Positions 19,707-28,039 of a DNA stretch of 64,000 nucleotides are shown here, in pieces (position 1 is the first letter of the stretch; every line of letters starts with the position of its first letter). Location of the stretch: contig NZ_FYDD01000004.1 in assembly GCF_900186585.1 (NCBI RefSeq), forward strand, positions 248,001 through 312,000, read 5' to 3'. The translations under genes and the position numbers were made by a program. The stretch is from Massiliimalia timonensis. GTDB taxonomy: Bacteria > Bacillota > Clostridia > Oscillospirales > Ruminococcaceae. Below the pieces are notes generated by a model, which saw only the letters and a list, made by a program, of their open reading frames with translations, did not search any database and had not been told where the DNA came from.

Positions 19707-19736
19707 TTGACAAATATGGTATAGTAAAAGTATAAA
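19707..19736 (+). promoter_or_regulatory. promoter of the flavoprotein gene
   Basis: TTGACA at 19707-19712 and TATAAA at 19731-19736 have an 18-base spacer; the gene starts 38 bases further on. A TATAGT closer to the -35 box is too near to serve. Confidence 0.6.
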
Positions 19737-19773
19737 CGGAGTAACAAAGACAACAGAGAAAGGGCGAACGGCG

Positions 19774-20406
19774 ATGAAAGTATTATTGGTAAACGGCAGT
19801 TCCAAAAAGAAAGGCTGTACTGCTACCGCGCTGGCCGAGGTGGAGCAGGAGCTAAACCGGGAGGGGATAGAAACGGTTTGGTTTCATGTTGGAAGCCAAA
19901 CTGTCAGAGGATGCATTGGATGCGAGCAATGTCACAAAGTGCGAAAAGGGGAGTGCGTATTTGGTGATGAGGACGGTGTGAACGAGCTGATCTCTCTGGC
20001 AGAGGAATGCGATGGGTTTGTGTTTGGCTCACCGGTACATTTTGCCGCGCTTTCCGGCAGCATTACTTCTCTGCTGGACCGTGTCTTTTACGCTTCTTCC
20101 AAATCCTTTTACTATAAACCTGCCGCCTGTCTGGTAAGCTGCCGCCGGGCAGGTTCCACTGCGGCGCTGGAGCAGCTTTTGAAATACCCTTCTTTTGCAA
20201 GGATGCCGGTGGTATCTTCCCAGTACTGGAATATGGTGCACGGGAATACCCCTGACGAAGTGCGGCAGGACTTGGAGGGCCTACAGATCATGCGCACGCT
20301 GGGCAGGAATATGGCTTGGCTACTGCAATGTATCCAAGCCGGTAAGAAGGCAGGGGTCTCTTACCCGGAACAGGAAAAACGGGTCGCAACAAATTTTATT
20401 CGGTAA
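19774..20406 (+). CDS. NAD(P)H-dependent FMN reductase / iron-sulfur flavoprotein-like
   Basis: A 210-residue protein of the flavodoxin-fold NADPH-FMN reductase family. The FMN phosphate loop NGSSKKKGCTATA is at the N-terminus and the isoalloxazine loop FGSPVHFAALSG at about residue 88. Between them four cysteines, C-x2-C-x2-C-x7-C (CIGCEQCHKVRKGEC), resemble the cluster site of iron-sulfur flavoproteins, but whether a cluster is bound is uncertain. It stands alone with its own promoter and terminator. The electron acceptor is unknown. Confidence 0.8.
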   Translation: MKVLLVNGSSKKKGCTATALAEVEQELNREGIETVWFHVGSQTVRGCIGCEQCHKVRKGECVFGDEDGVNELISLAEECDGFVFGSPVHFAALSGSITSLLDRVFYASSKSFYYKPAACLVSCRRAGSTAALEQLLKYPSFARMPVVSSQYWNMVHGNTPDEVRQDLEGLQIMRTLGRNMAWLLQCIQAGKKAGVSYPEQEKRVATNFIR

Positions 20407-20410
20407 GGAT

Positions 20411-20449
20411 AAAAAGACGGCATGGAAAGGCTTCCATGCCGTCTTTTTT
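20411..20449 (+). terminator. strong terminator after the flavoprotein gene
   Basis: AAAAAGACGGCATGGAA pairs almost perfectly with TTCCATGCCGTCTTTTTT around a short loop. The A-rich left side means it could also serve the convergent small gene that ends at 20454. Confidence 0.93.
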
Positions 20450-20453
20450 GTTT

Positions 20454-20609
20454 TTAAGCCAAACCGCAATCGTCATAATCCTTCCATTTTTCATGGTAGG
20501 CGCGATCGCTCAAAAAACGATATACTAAGTACAGGGCGGCAACCACCACTCCTACTAAACCTAATACCAGTGAAACAACTGAAAATGCGTTGGAACCCTT
20601 TTTTTCCAT
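20454..20609 (-). CDS. small single-pass membrane protein
   Basis: A 51-residue protein with one transmembrane helix (about residues 10-31, VVSLVLGLVGVVVAALYLVY) and a short charged tail ending YDDCGLA. The ATG at 20609 has AAAGGAG ahead at good distance; the open frame extends 20 codons further without a better start. I do not recognise a family. A membrane-associated small protein is all the sequence shows. Confidence 0.6.
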   Translation of the reverse strand: MEKKGSNAFSVVSLVLGLVGVVVAALYLVYRFLSDRAYHEKWKDYDDCGLA

Positions 20610-20720
20610 AGCGGATGCTCCTTTCTGCTCCCTTGTCCTAATCATACCCAACTTTTTGGGCGGTGTCAACAGCCTGTATAGAAATTTTATAAATATTTAA
20701 GGAAATCCTTGATAAAGATA

Positions 20721-20778
20721 AAAAAAACAGACCATAGAAGTTGTTGGGTGAGAGGAAACTTCTTTGGTCCGGTTTTTA
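20721..20778 (-). terminator. terminator of rpsT
   Basis: Read on the minus strand, GGACCAAAGAAGT pairs with ACTTCTATGGTCT (one mismatch) and is followed by a run of T residues. It lies 14 bases beyond the rpsT stop. Confidence 0.8.
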
Positions 20779-20791
20779 TTTTGATTTATAC

Positions 20792-21055
20792 TTATGCGTT
20801 GCTTTTGTTCAGTTTTACTGCAAGCTGAGATTTTTTTCTTGCCGCACAGTTTTTGTGCATCAAGCCTTTTGCGCAAGCCTGGTCAATGCGTTTGATTGCA
20901 GCGGTAACAGCTTCCACTTTGTTTTCAGCATTGGTATCGATTGCAACATTCGCAGTTTTCACAACAGTTTTTAGGTTGGATTTCAACGCCTTATTTCTAG
21001 CAGCTTTGGTCTTGGTTACCAGAACTCTTTTCTTTGCGGATTTAATATTTGGCAT
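20792..21055 (-). CDS. rpsT: 30S ribosomal protein S20
   Basis: An 87-residue, lysine-rich helical protein that binds 16S rRNA helices 9 and 44. It starts MPNIKSAKKRVLVTKTKAAR, with an AAGGAGGTG ribosome site, and contains GLMHKNCAARKKSQL near the end. The ATG at 21055 is used instead of a TTG three codons upstream. Divergent placement beside gpr is a conserved Firmicute arrangement. Confidence 0.97.
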   Translation of the reverse strand: MPNIKSAKKRVLVTKTKAARNKALKSNLKTVVKTANVAIDTNAENKVEAVTAAIKRIDQACAKGLMHKNCAARKKSQLAVKLNKSNA

Positions 21056-21157
21056 TACAAGCACCTCCTTAACATAAAACCACAGTTTTTACACACAATA
21101 GTTTTGTTTCTTTCCATAATCTAATTGAGACACGTTTAGACTATGACAGCACTTAAT

Positions 21158-21186
21158 ATCTTAGCACCTTTAGGACAAGATTTCAA
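21158..21186 (-). promoter_or_regulatory. sigma-A promoter of rpsT
   Basis: On the minus strand TTGAAA (21186-21181) and TAAGAT (21163-21158) are 17 bases apart. The start near 21151 would leave a leader of about 95 bases before rpsT. Confidence 0.7.
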
Positions 21187-21224
21187 GTGTTTTGAGAAAA
21201 ATTTTTTTAGATTGGAGATATTGT

Positions 21225-22088
21225 ATGAGTATCAGAACAGATTTGGCAATTGAATGTATTGATTTTGCCAAAGAGGCACTTCCCAAGGGGGTTCATACCA
21301 CTCGCATGGAGGAAAACGGAATCACTGTGAATACCGTTGAGATCCGTGATGAGGAGGCGGCCGAACAGCTTTCCAAACCGGTGGGGCGTTATGTAACGAT
21401 TGAGACTTCCGGGTTTGAAGCAGTGTCCGCACAATTTGAGGCCGAGGTGCAAGTGATCGCACAGCAGATCAGAACGTTTCTTCCCCAAAAGGGAAGATCC
21501 TTTTTGATCGTAGGACTGGGGAATTCTGATATTACACCGGATGCCCTTGGCCCGCAGGCGGTACGGTACATCTTTACGACCCGCCATATCGGCCGGGAGA
21601 TGGCTGAACGGCTGAATATGCCAGACCTGTCCGCAGTCAGCGCAATCGCGCCCGGCGTTTTGGGACAGACCGGAATGGAAACGGCGGAGATTGTGACCGC
21701 CTTGTGCGGACAGATAAAGCCGGACCTCGCGATCGTGATTGACGCGCTCGCCTCTGGGAGCGTGGCGCGGCTGGGGAGTACGATCCAGCTTTCTAATACC
21801 GGCATTTCGCCCGGTTCCGGCGTGCTGAACAAACGCAAGGAGTTAAGCCGGGCGACTCTGGGCGTTCCGGTGCTTTCCATTGGAGTGCCCACTGTTGTGG
21901 ACTTAGGTACCATTGTGCGCGAGCTTTCTGACCGGCCAGCCGCAAGCTCCGCCGGGGAAACGATGATGGTGACCCCGCGCGGCATCGACAATTTGATCGA
22001 GCACGCCTCTAAAAGCATTGCCTATGCGATCAATATGGCGCTTCAGCCGTCATTATCTTTGGAAGAGATCGCGGCGCTGACAGCATAA
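21225..22088 (+). CDS. gpr: spore germination protease GPR
   Basis: A 287-residue aspartic-type protease that degrades the small acid-soluble spore proteins at germination; it is made as a zymogen in the forespore. The N-terminal RTDLAIECIDFA resembles the SASP-like self-cleavage region. The core GLGNSDITPDALGPQAVRYI and the Asp in AIVIDALASGSVARLG match the two catalytic Asp regions. The ATG at 21225 is chosen for its TTGGAGA ribosome site. It precedes spoIIP, as in Bacillus subtilis. Confidence 0.93.
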   Translation: MSIRTDLAIECIDFAKEALPKGVHTTRMEENGITVNTVEIRDEEAAEQLSKPVGRYVTIETSGFEAVSAQFEAEVQVIAQQIRTFLPQKGRSFLIVGLGNSDITPDALGPQAVRYIFTTRHIGREMAERLNMPDLSAVSAIAPGVLGQTGMETAEIVTALCGQIKPDLAIVIDALASGSVARLGSTIQLSNTGISPGSGVLNKRKELSRATLGVPVLSIGVPTVVDLGTIVRELSDRPAASSAGETMMVTPRGIDNLIEHASKSIAYAINMALQPSLSLEEIAALTA

Positions 22089-22093
22089 AATTT

Positions 22094-22142
22094 TTCCTCC
22101 TGTCATAAAAATAGGATATTGGAGTCTAAAAGGCAGGAGGAA
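22094..22142 (+). promoter_or_regulatory. hairpin that can mask the spoIIP ribosome site
   Basis: TTCCTCCTG at 22094-22102, just after the gpr stop, is the exact complement of CAGGAGGAA at 22134-22142, which contains the spoIIP Shine-Dalgarno AGGAGG. The loop is 31 bases. A read-through transcript from gpr could therefore fold to hide the site. There is no U-tract, so it is not a terminator. Regulation is inferred. Confidence 0.5.
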
Positions 22143-22147
22143 TCGAT

Positions 22148-23263
22148 GTGAAAAAACTTCATCGGAAAAAGAATGTGCTTACCGGAATGATCGTGAAAAT
22201 GACTGCCCTTGGCTTAGGTGTGGCTCTGGTGCTGATAACGGCGCCCACATTAGCGGGGAAGCTGTCCAATTTAACAGCGCTATCGGCCGGGATTTCGTTT
22301 TGGGACGGCAGCATTGGCCTGCCGGCGGAAGAAGAGATCACCGTAACGGAAAATAAAATCGACGACCTCCCCATCAATCACGACGCAGGGCTGCTGACCA
22401 TGCCGGATGACCCGGAGCCCAGCGAGGAGCCGGACACAGAGGAAACGTCGGCACAGACCTCAGAAGAGGAGCCGCCTAAAAAACCGGATGACGCAGGGAA
22501 AATCATCCGCAAGACCTTTGAAGGAGCCGGTGTAAATTTGGGTACCGGATATTTGAAAAATCAAACCTCGCTGTCCACTAAGGAGATTCAAAAGCTTGCC
22601 AAGGCCGACCTGCCGTTTGAACTGACAGATACTGACGAGCCGCAGGTTTTGATCTACCACACCCATGCAACAGAAAGCTATATGCCTTATCTATGCGATT
22701 GGTTTGACCCCTCGTGGAAAAGCCGCAGCACCAATGACGATAAAAATATGACTGCGGTGGGCGATGTGCTGCAAAAGAAGCTGGAGGATGCGGGGATCGG
22801 CGTAATCCATGACAAGGAGCACTATGATGCCTCCTATACCGGCGCGTACGATCGCTCCCGGGTAATGATCGAAAAATATCTGAAGCAATATCCGTCTATT
22901 AAAGTGGTATTAGATGTTCACCGTGACGCGATCGGAAACGATCCCATCACTGCTCCGGCAACTACGATAGAAGGGAAACCAACCGCCCAGGTCATGATCA
23001 TTTCCTGTGCGGGGACCAAAAGCAAGAAGATCCCGAACTACAAGAAAAACCTGACTTTTGCCGCACAGCTGCAAAACCAGATGGAAAAAGACTACCCCAC
23101 CCTTACCCGGCCGATCCTGTTTAGCAACCGGCACTATAATCAGGACCTGTCTACCGGCGCATTGTTGATTGAAGTAGGAAGTCACGGCAACACCTTAAAT
23201 GAAGCCAAAAATGCGATCGGGTTCGTGGGGGATTCTTTGATCCATTTATTAAAAGGGCAGTAA
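22148..23263 (+). CDS. spoIIP: stage II sporulation protein P
   Basis: A 371-residue cell-wall hydrolase of the SpoIIDMP complex that drives engulfment by cutting septal peptidoglycan; it has amidase and endopeptidase activity. The N-terminus has a transmembrane anchor (about residues 16-36), then a Glu/Pro-rich linker, then the amidase domain with LIYHTHATESYMP, VLDVHRDA and LLIEVGSHGNTLNEA, which hold the zinc ligands and a catalytic Glu. The start is GTG behind AGGAGGA. It shares a transcript with gpr. Confidence 0.94.
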   Translation: MKKLHRKKNVLTGMIVKMTALGLGVALVLITAPTLAGKLSNLTALSAGISFWDGSIGLPAEEEITVTENKIDDLPINHDAGLLTMPDDPEPSEEPDTEETSAQTSEEEPPKKPDDAGKIIRKTFEGAGVNLGTGYLKNQTSLSTKEIQKLAKADLPFELTDTDEPQVLIYHTHATESYMPYLCDWFDPSWKSRSTNDDKNMTAVGDVLQKKLEDAGIGVIHDKEHYDASYTGAYDRSRVMIEKYLKQYPSIKVVLDVHRDAIGNDPITAPATTIEGKPTAQVMIISCAGTKSKKIPNYKKNLTFAAQLQNQMEKDYPTLTRPILFSNRHYNQDLSTGALLIEVGSHGNTLNEAKNAIGFVGDSLIHLLKGQ

Positions 23264-23295
23264 GAACGTGATTAGAAAGAAAAGGACTGTAAAAT

Positions 23296-23511
23296 ATGAG
23301 AACAAAAAAATGGCTGTTCCCGGTTTCTTTAGGGATTTTGATCGTACTTTTTGTGATCGGGCTGGGCATAGTTTACCTAAAACAATGGGAAGCAGTTCAT
23401 GGAGAAAATATGCTGGAGCAGGTCTCCCTTTCCCTGCCCGGTTGGGACCAGGTCACGGGATATTTGCACGCGCAGTTTCAAGCCCTGCTGGAATGGGTAA
23501 AAAATCTGTAA
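23296..23511 (+). CDS. small membrane protein after spoIIP
   Basis: A 71-residue protein with one N-terminal transmembrane helix (about residues 8-28, FPVSLGILIVLFVIGLGIVY) and an amphipathic outside tail ending LLEWVKNL. It starts 32 bases after spoIIP with AAAGGAC ahead. A different frame is open across it but lacks a ribosome site. I do not recognise a family; a sporulation link is inferred only from position. Confidence 0.6.
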   Translation: MRTKKWLFPVSLGILIVLFVIGLGIVYLKQWEAVHGENMLEQVSLSLPGWDQVTGYLHAQFQALLEWVKNL

Positions 23512-23558
23512 ACGGAGCCCCTGTCTTTATTGACAATAGAAGAAAAGAAGTATATACT

Positions 23559-23593
23559 TTAAAGTGTACTATTTCGCATAGTACACTTTTTTG
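23559..23593 (+). terminator. terminator of the gpr-spoIIP operon
   Basis: AAAGTGTACTAT (23561-23572) pairs perfectly with ATAGTACACTTT around TTCGC, followed by three further T residues and a G. Confidence 0.85.
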
Positions 23594-23633
23594 TTTGTAT
23601 GGGAAGACCTTTACGAAAGGGGTGAGAGTTTCC

Positions 23634-24362
23634 GTGAAAGAAAACAAGTATGACGAGCCTGTATTTTTTGAAAAGTACAGCCAGATGGGACGCTCTGTGC
23701 AAGGGCTTTCTGGGGCTGGCGAATGGCCGGCGCTGAAAGCGCTGCTCCCCGATTTACAAGGTAAGCGGGTCTTGGATTTAGGCTGCGGATATGGCTGGCA
23801 CTGTGTCTATGCGGCGGAGCATGGCGCTGAGTTTGTTCTGGGAACTGATATCTCGGAAAGGATGCTGCAGGTTGCCCGGCAGAAAACGCAAAGCCCGGCG
23901 GTGCGGTATTGCCGAACCGCGATGGAGGATCTTACCTGTGAACCGAAAAGCTTTGATTTGGTGCTCAGCTCCTTGGCGTTTCATTACATAGAAGATTTTG
24001 AAATGATGGTAAAAAAGATCTATTCCTGGCTGCCCATAGGCGGGCTGTTCCTTTTTTCAGCGGAACACCCTGTATTTACAGCGCAGGGCGCGCAGGACTG
24101 GGTCTATAACGAAAAAGGGGAGATCCTTCACTTCCCGGTGGACAATTATTATTATGAAGGAAAACGAAGCGCCACCTTTTTGGGTGAACCAGTTGTAAAA
24201 TACCATCGGACGCTGACAACTTATCTGGAAACATTGATACGGCAGGGCTTTCAGATCCGGCATGTGGTAGAACCCCAGCCCCCGGCCGAGATGCTGGAGC
24301 TTCCGGGAATGAAGGATGAAATGCGTCGGCCGATGATGCTGATCATTTCTGCACAGAAGTGA
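23634..24362 (+). CDS. SAM-dependent class I methyltransferase
   Basis: A 242-residue methyltransferase. The SAM-binding motif I is VLDLGCGYGWHCVYAAEHG near residue 44, followed by the acidic end of strand 2 (GTDIS) and motif FDLVLSSLAFHY. The open frame extends far upstream through the spoIIP terminator, so the GTG at 23634 behind AAAGGGGTGA is chosen. The substrate cannot be told. Its stop overlaps the region of the next gene's leader, and it may be transcribed with the GntR operon. Confidence 0.85.
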   Translation: MKENKYDEPVFFEKYSQMGRSVQGLSGAGEWPALKALLPDLQGKRVLDLGCGYGWHCVYAAEHGAEFVLGTDISERMLQVARQKTQSPAVRYCRTAMEDLTCEPKSFDLVLSSLAFHYIEDFEMMVKKIYSWLPIGGLFLFSAEHPVFTAQGAQDWVYNEKGEILHFPVDNYYYEGKRSATFLGEPVVKYHRTLTTYLETLIRQGFQIRHVVEPQPPAEMLELPGMKDEMRRPMMLIISAQK

Positions 24363-24391
24363 TGAAAAAAGAAAAAGGAGGAGATCGCATT

Positions 24392-24781
24392 TTGATTGAT
24401 TTGGATTTTCGCAGCAGAAAACCGATCTATGAGCAGATCTGCGACCGGATCAAGGAACTGATTGCAGTAGGACAGTTAAAAGAAGGCGAACAGCTTCCTG
24501 CGGTAAGAAACCTTGCCAAAGAGCTTGGGATCAATCATAACACCATCCAAAAGGCATTTGCCATGTTGGAACGGGAAGGCGTGATCCATTCCGTAGCGGG
24601 AAAGGGTTCCTTTGTCAGCGCAGGAAATACCAACCGGGAGCAGTTTCACCAAAAGGCCTTGCTGGAGATCGGTAGGGTGATTGAAAAGAATTGGGTGTAT
24701 TCTGTGACGCTGGAGGATGTCCGGGGGATTGCGGAACAAATTTCCCAGAAATATCAGCAAAAACAGGAGGATGCAACATGA
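24392..24781 (+). CDS. GntR-family regulator, YtrA type
   Basis: A 129-residue repressor with an N-terminal winged helix (RKPIYEQICDRIKELIAVGQ, then LPAVRNLAKELGINHNTIQK) and a short C-terminal helical part, as in the YtrA subfamily that controls ABC transporters. The TTG at 24392 is chosen because AAAGGAGG lies 10 bases ahead and the family usually starts just before this point; an ATG at 24362 overlaps the previous stop but has no ribosome site. It overlaps the ATPase gene by four bases (ATGA). Confidence 0.85.
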   Translation: MIDLDFRSRKPIYEQICDRIKELIAVGQLKEGEQLPAVRNLAKELGINHNTIQKAFAMLEREGVIHSVAGKGSFVSAGNTNREQFHQKALLEIGRVIEKNWVYSVTLEDVRGIAEQISQKYQQKQEDAT

Positions 24782-25677
24782 TACAGATGACGGATGTCGT
24801 AAAGGTATTTGGGGAATATGCCGCTCTGAACCATCTGGAATGTACCATTGAACGGGAAACCATCTATGGGTTGGTAGGGCCAAACGGTTCCGGGAAATCC
24901 ACCATGCTGCGGCTGATCGCGGGTATTTACCGGGCAGAATACGGCACGGTATGTATTGATGACGAGCCTGTATTTGAAAATGTGGCGCTGAAAAACCGGA
25001 TTTTTTATCTGTCCGATGAACTTTACTTTTTGCCGCAGGCATCAATGAATTCCATGGCAAAGTTTTTTGCCGGATACTATGACCACTTTAGTTATGAAGT
25101 TTACCACAGCCTGTGCGAGATTTTTCCGCTGGACCCCAATAAAAAGATCTCTGCTTTTTCAAAGGGGATGCAGCGGCAGGCCGGCCTTATTTTAGCGCTG
25201 TCCTGCCAGCCTAATGTTTTGCTGCTGGATGAAGCCTTTGACGGCTTGGACCCTGTGGTGCGAAATGCCGTCAGACGGCTTTTGGTTAACTATGTAGCGG
25301 AATATAACGCAACGGTGGTCATTTCCTCCCATAACCTGCGGGAGCTGGAGGACCTATGCGACCATATCGGGCTGCTGTACAAGGGAAAACTGCTTTTGGA
25401 TAAGGATTTGGATACGTTGAAGCTGGGATTGTGCCGTTTTCACTGTGGGTTTAAAAAGGCTCCTTCCCGGGGGGAACTGTCAAAATTAGATTTGCTGAAA
25501 TTTTCCTGCAGTGGGAACCTGATTACCTTAACGGCACGGGGAAACCGGGATGAGATCGAAGAATATCTGGAATCCTTTTCCCCAATGTTCTTAGAAGCGC
25601 TGCCGCTGACATTAGAGGAAGTATTCATTCAGGAAATGGAGGGTGTCGGATATGATTTTAACCACGTCGAATTTTGA
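24778..25677 (+). CDS. ABC transporter ATP-binding protein
   Basis: A 299-residue ATPase. Walker A is GPNGSGKST (34-42), Walker B is VLLLDEAFDGLD, and the H-loop is VISSHN. The signature reads FSKGM in place of LSGGQ, a known variation in this exporter group. Only one ATPase domain is present. It sits between the YtrA-type repressor and a large permease and overlaps both, so the three form one operon. The exported substrate is unknown; antibiotic or envelope-stress responses are typical of the family. Confidence 0.9.
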   Translation: MIQMTDVVKVFGEYAALNHLECTIERETIYGLVGPNGSGKSTMLRLIAGIYRAEYGTVCIDDEPVFENVALKNRIFYLSDELYFLPQASMNSMAKFFAGYYDHFSYEVYHSLCEIFPLDPNKKISAFSKGMQRQAGLILALSCQPNVLLLDEAFDGLDPVVRNAVRRLLVNYVAEYNATVVISSHNLRELEDLCDHIGLLYKGKLLLDKDLDTLKLGLCRFHCGFKKAPSRGELSKLDLLKFSCSGNLITLTARGNRDEIEEYLESFSPMFLEALPLTLEEVFIQEMEGVGYDFNHVEF

Positions 25678-27910
25678 TGCAAAACACAGGACCTCCCCGG
25701 CGGCAAATCCATTTCGGCATACCTATCTGCACGAATTGTCGCACAATATCCCGATCATTGTGATCATGTGCCTGACCGCAGTCTGCTTTTTGATTTTGCC
25801 GGCGGTGCTGAGTTTGGTGGATCAAAACCTGACCCCGGTTACAGAAAGTGGCGTTGTGGCAAGCATGAATCAAACCGCAGACGACACTGCGCGGGAAGTA
25901 GTAAAACAGTATGTGTTTGGCGTACGGCCGGCTTCCATTTTGTTTTTCCCAGTTATGGCCTTTGTTTTGTCTTTAGTCCAGTTCTCCTACCTTACGAATC
26001 GACGTGCCATAGATGTGTTTGGAACACTGCCGATCCGGCGCGGGGCGATGATGCGTGCCAAGATGTTAGCGGGTGTTACTATTTTGGCAGTACCGGTGGC
26101 ACTGTCTTACCTTGTGATCTTTTTCTGCAATCTGATCATTGTCGGGTTCCACCAGTATCTGATCCTTGAATTGCTTGTCGTGCTTTTAAACGCGCTGGTG
26201 GTCATGTTGCTGCCGTATGGTTTGACAGCGCTGATCTCAACCATCTCCGGCACGATCATGGAAAATATTTTATATCCCTTGGCTCTGCTGAGCGCACCAG
26301 TCATTCTGTATGGTTTTATCATGGAAGTGATCCGATACACCATGTTTGGTTATGCAGGCGAAGCCGCGAATCATTTTGTGCTTGCGCTTCTTTCTCCGTT
26401 CTGCGAATTTTTTGCGGATGATGGGTGGTACCTGGTCAATCATGGGATCACACAGACTTTGCTGGAACAGCAGGAGCTAGGGGTGGGGACAACGTTCCTT
26501 TCCCTTGTGTCCCAGAATCTGATTGTCATGGGTATTTGGCTGGTGATCTCAGCAGGCCTAATGGCCGCGGCCGTCTTTGGTCTGCGCCGGCGTAAAAATG
26601 AACGGGCAGGGTTAAAGGGCGCTTCCCGCGTACTCAACCATATTGCATGCTTCTTGGCCGCCCTGATTGGCGGGGCGCTGGTACTGGCTATCTTCAGCGT
26701 CGGATTTTTAGGGACCGCCTATTATAACCTGCGTTATGTATGGTTCTTTGTGGCGATTCTGATCACTTTTGTGGCTTATCAGCTGATCGTGTTGCAGTCT
26801 GTAAAGGCGATGCTGAAAACCTGGCCGCTACTGCTTGTGTGTGTGGTGCTTGGCTCTGGATTTGTCACCTTTGTGGAAACCGATGCATTTGGCGCATACA
26901 CAAAAATTCCGGAGGAATCCCAGGTACACATGGTTTCGATTGATTATTCCGGAATCATGGGGACAACCAGAAGTACCGAAACGCTGCAGAGCGACAGACC
27001 GGTCTATTACAATGATCCAGACCTGATTCAAACTGTGCTGGAGTTTCATCAGCAGGTGGTCGAGGATCGTATCCGGGAACCGGGAAATTATCAGGCGATC
27101 CGCTTGGAATATAAATTGAAAGACGGTTCTTCCATGGTTCGGCAGTATACAGCGGATACGCAAAAAGCGGCCGAGATCCTGGCAACCTTGAATGAGAACG
27201 ATTCTTTCCTGTCAGAGAACCATGTTATCTTTACCAATGACTTGAGCGGGTATGATATCGTTCAGGTTTCTGACCCATATTATACAGTCATGAATGAACT
27301 GACGACGGAACAGATCGACCTGGAGGCGCTGCAGCAGGCTTTACAGCAGGATGTAATGGAGCAAACTCTGGAAGATATGCTGGATCCGCAGGAACCGGAG
27401 ATCGGCTGGATCCATTTGTGGAAAAATGAACCCGAGGACCTCAATGAAGAGGAAAACTGGGATGAATGGAACATGTGGAACGAAACCGCGGAAATGTCTA
27501 TTTTGGTAAAGGGGAGTTATCAAAATACGATTGCATACTTAGAGTCGATCGGGGCGATTGATTTGATGCAGCCGGATTATACTGCCGTACAGGACCTGTT
27601 GATCGTCAGCCCAACAGAAGACGGCGGATTTGATTCGTTGAGCTTGTATGGGAATACCGACCCAACACTGAGCTTGTTTACCAAGAACTGGCTGTCCGGG
27701 CTGGTCCTGCCGGAAGAATTTGATGGCTGGATCACGGAGACTATACCGGAAGCTGATGCCAACCGGCTTTCCGATGCGTATCAGGATCCGGATAAGGTAC
27801 AGTCTATTTTAGAAGATTGTTATAACCAGCATGGGTATGATGAAAACTCCTGTGTTGTTTATGTGAAAACAATGAATGCTACGAGCGAGTTAATTTTGCC
27901 TAATTCGTAA
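25652..27910 (+). CDS. large ABC transporter permease
   Basis: A 752-residue membrane protein. About eight transmembrane helices lie between residues 30 and 410. The last ~340 residues, from FVETDAFGAYTKIPEESQVH onward, are hydrophilic with no further helix, forming a large C-terminal soluble domain rich in Glu and Asp. The ATG at 25652 has GGAGGG eight bases ahead and lies inside the ATPase gene. I recognise it as a permease from context and topology, not from a diagnostic motif. A terminator follows. Confidence 0.8.
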   Translation: MILTTSNFDAKHRTSPAANPFRHTYLHELSHNIPIIVIMCLTAVCFLILPAVLSLVDQNLTPVTESGVVASMNQTADDTAREVVKQYVFGVRPASILFFPVMAFVLSLVQFSYLTNRRAIDVFGTLPIRRGAMMRAKMLAGVTILAVPVALSYLVIFFCNLIIVGFHQYLILELLVVLLNALVVMLLPYGLTALISTISGTIMENILYPLALLSAPVILYGFIMEVIRYTMFGYAGEAANHFVLALLSPFCEFFADDGWYLVNHGITQTLLEQQELGVGTTFLSLVSQNLIVMGIWLVISAGLMAAAVFGLRRRKNERAGLKGASRVLNHIACFLAALIGGALVLAIFSVGFLGTAYYNLRYVWFFVAILITFVAYQLIVLQSVKAMLKTWPLLLVCVVLGSGFVTFVETDAFGAYTKIPEESQVHMVSIDYSGIMGTTRSTETLQSDRPVYYNDPDLIQTVLEFHQQVVEDRIREPGNYQAIRLEYKLKDGSSMVRQYTADTQKAAEILATLNENDSFLSENHVIFTNDLSGYDIVQVSDPYYTVMNELTTEQIDLEALQQALQQDVMEQTLEDMLDPQEPEIGWIHLWKNEPEDLNEEENWDEWNMWNETAEMSILVKGSYQNTIAYLESIGAIDLMQPDYTAVQDLLIVSPTEDGGFDSLSLYGNTDPTLSLFTKNWLSGLVLPEEFDGWITETIPEADANRLSDAYQDPDKVQSILEDCYNQHGYDENSCVVYVKTMNATSELILPNS

Positions 27911-27921
27911 AATGTTTGCAA

Positions 27922-27958
27922 AGGTGTACAGATAATTGTTGTCTGTACACCTGTTTTG
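27922..27958 (+). terminator. terminator after the GntR-ABC operon
   Basis: AGGTGTACAGA (27922-27932) pairs perfectly with TCTGTACACCT (27942-27952), followed by GTTTTG. The U-tract is imperfect. Confidence 0.7.
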
Positions 27959-27967
27959 TTGTATACT
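27939..27967 (+). promoter_or_regulatory. promoter of the polyphosphate operon
   Basis: TTGTCT at 27939-27944 and TATACT at 27962-27967 have a 17-base spacer. The -35 box lies inside the preceding terminator stem. Confidence 0.55.
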
Positions 27968-28039
27968 GAAAATAGAAATGGAAATTATGAAAAGGGGGAT
28001 GCAAACAGCGGGGAACCGTTTGTTTGCTGATTGATTGCC

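Noticed and set aside
22200-23200. Minus-strand frames inside spoIIP
   Set aside because: No ribosome sites or motifs; spoIIP itself is clearly coding.
20792-23263. rpsT next to gpr and spoIIP as an unusual arrangement
   Set aside because: This order is conserved in Bacillus and many Clostridia and is not novel.
23268-23633. A longer N-terminus for the methyltransferase gene
   Set aside because: The upstream part runs through the small membrane-protein gene and the spoIIP terminator, and the residues do not look like protein; the GTG at 23634 fits better.
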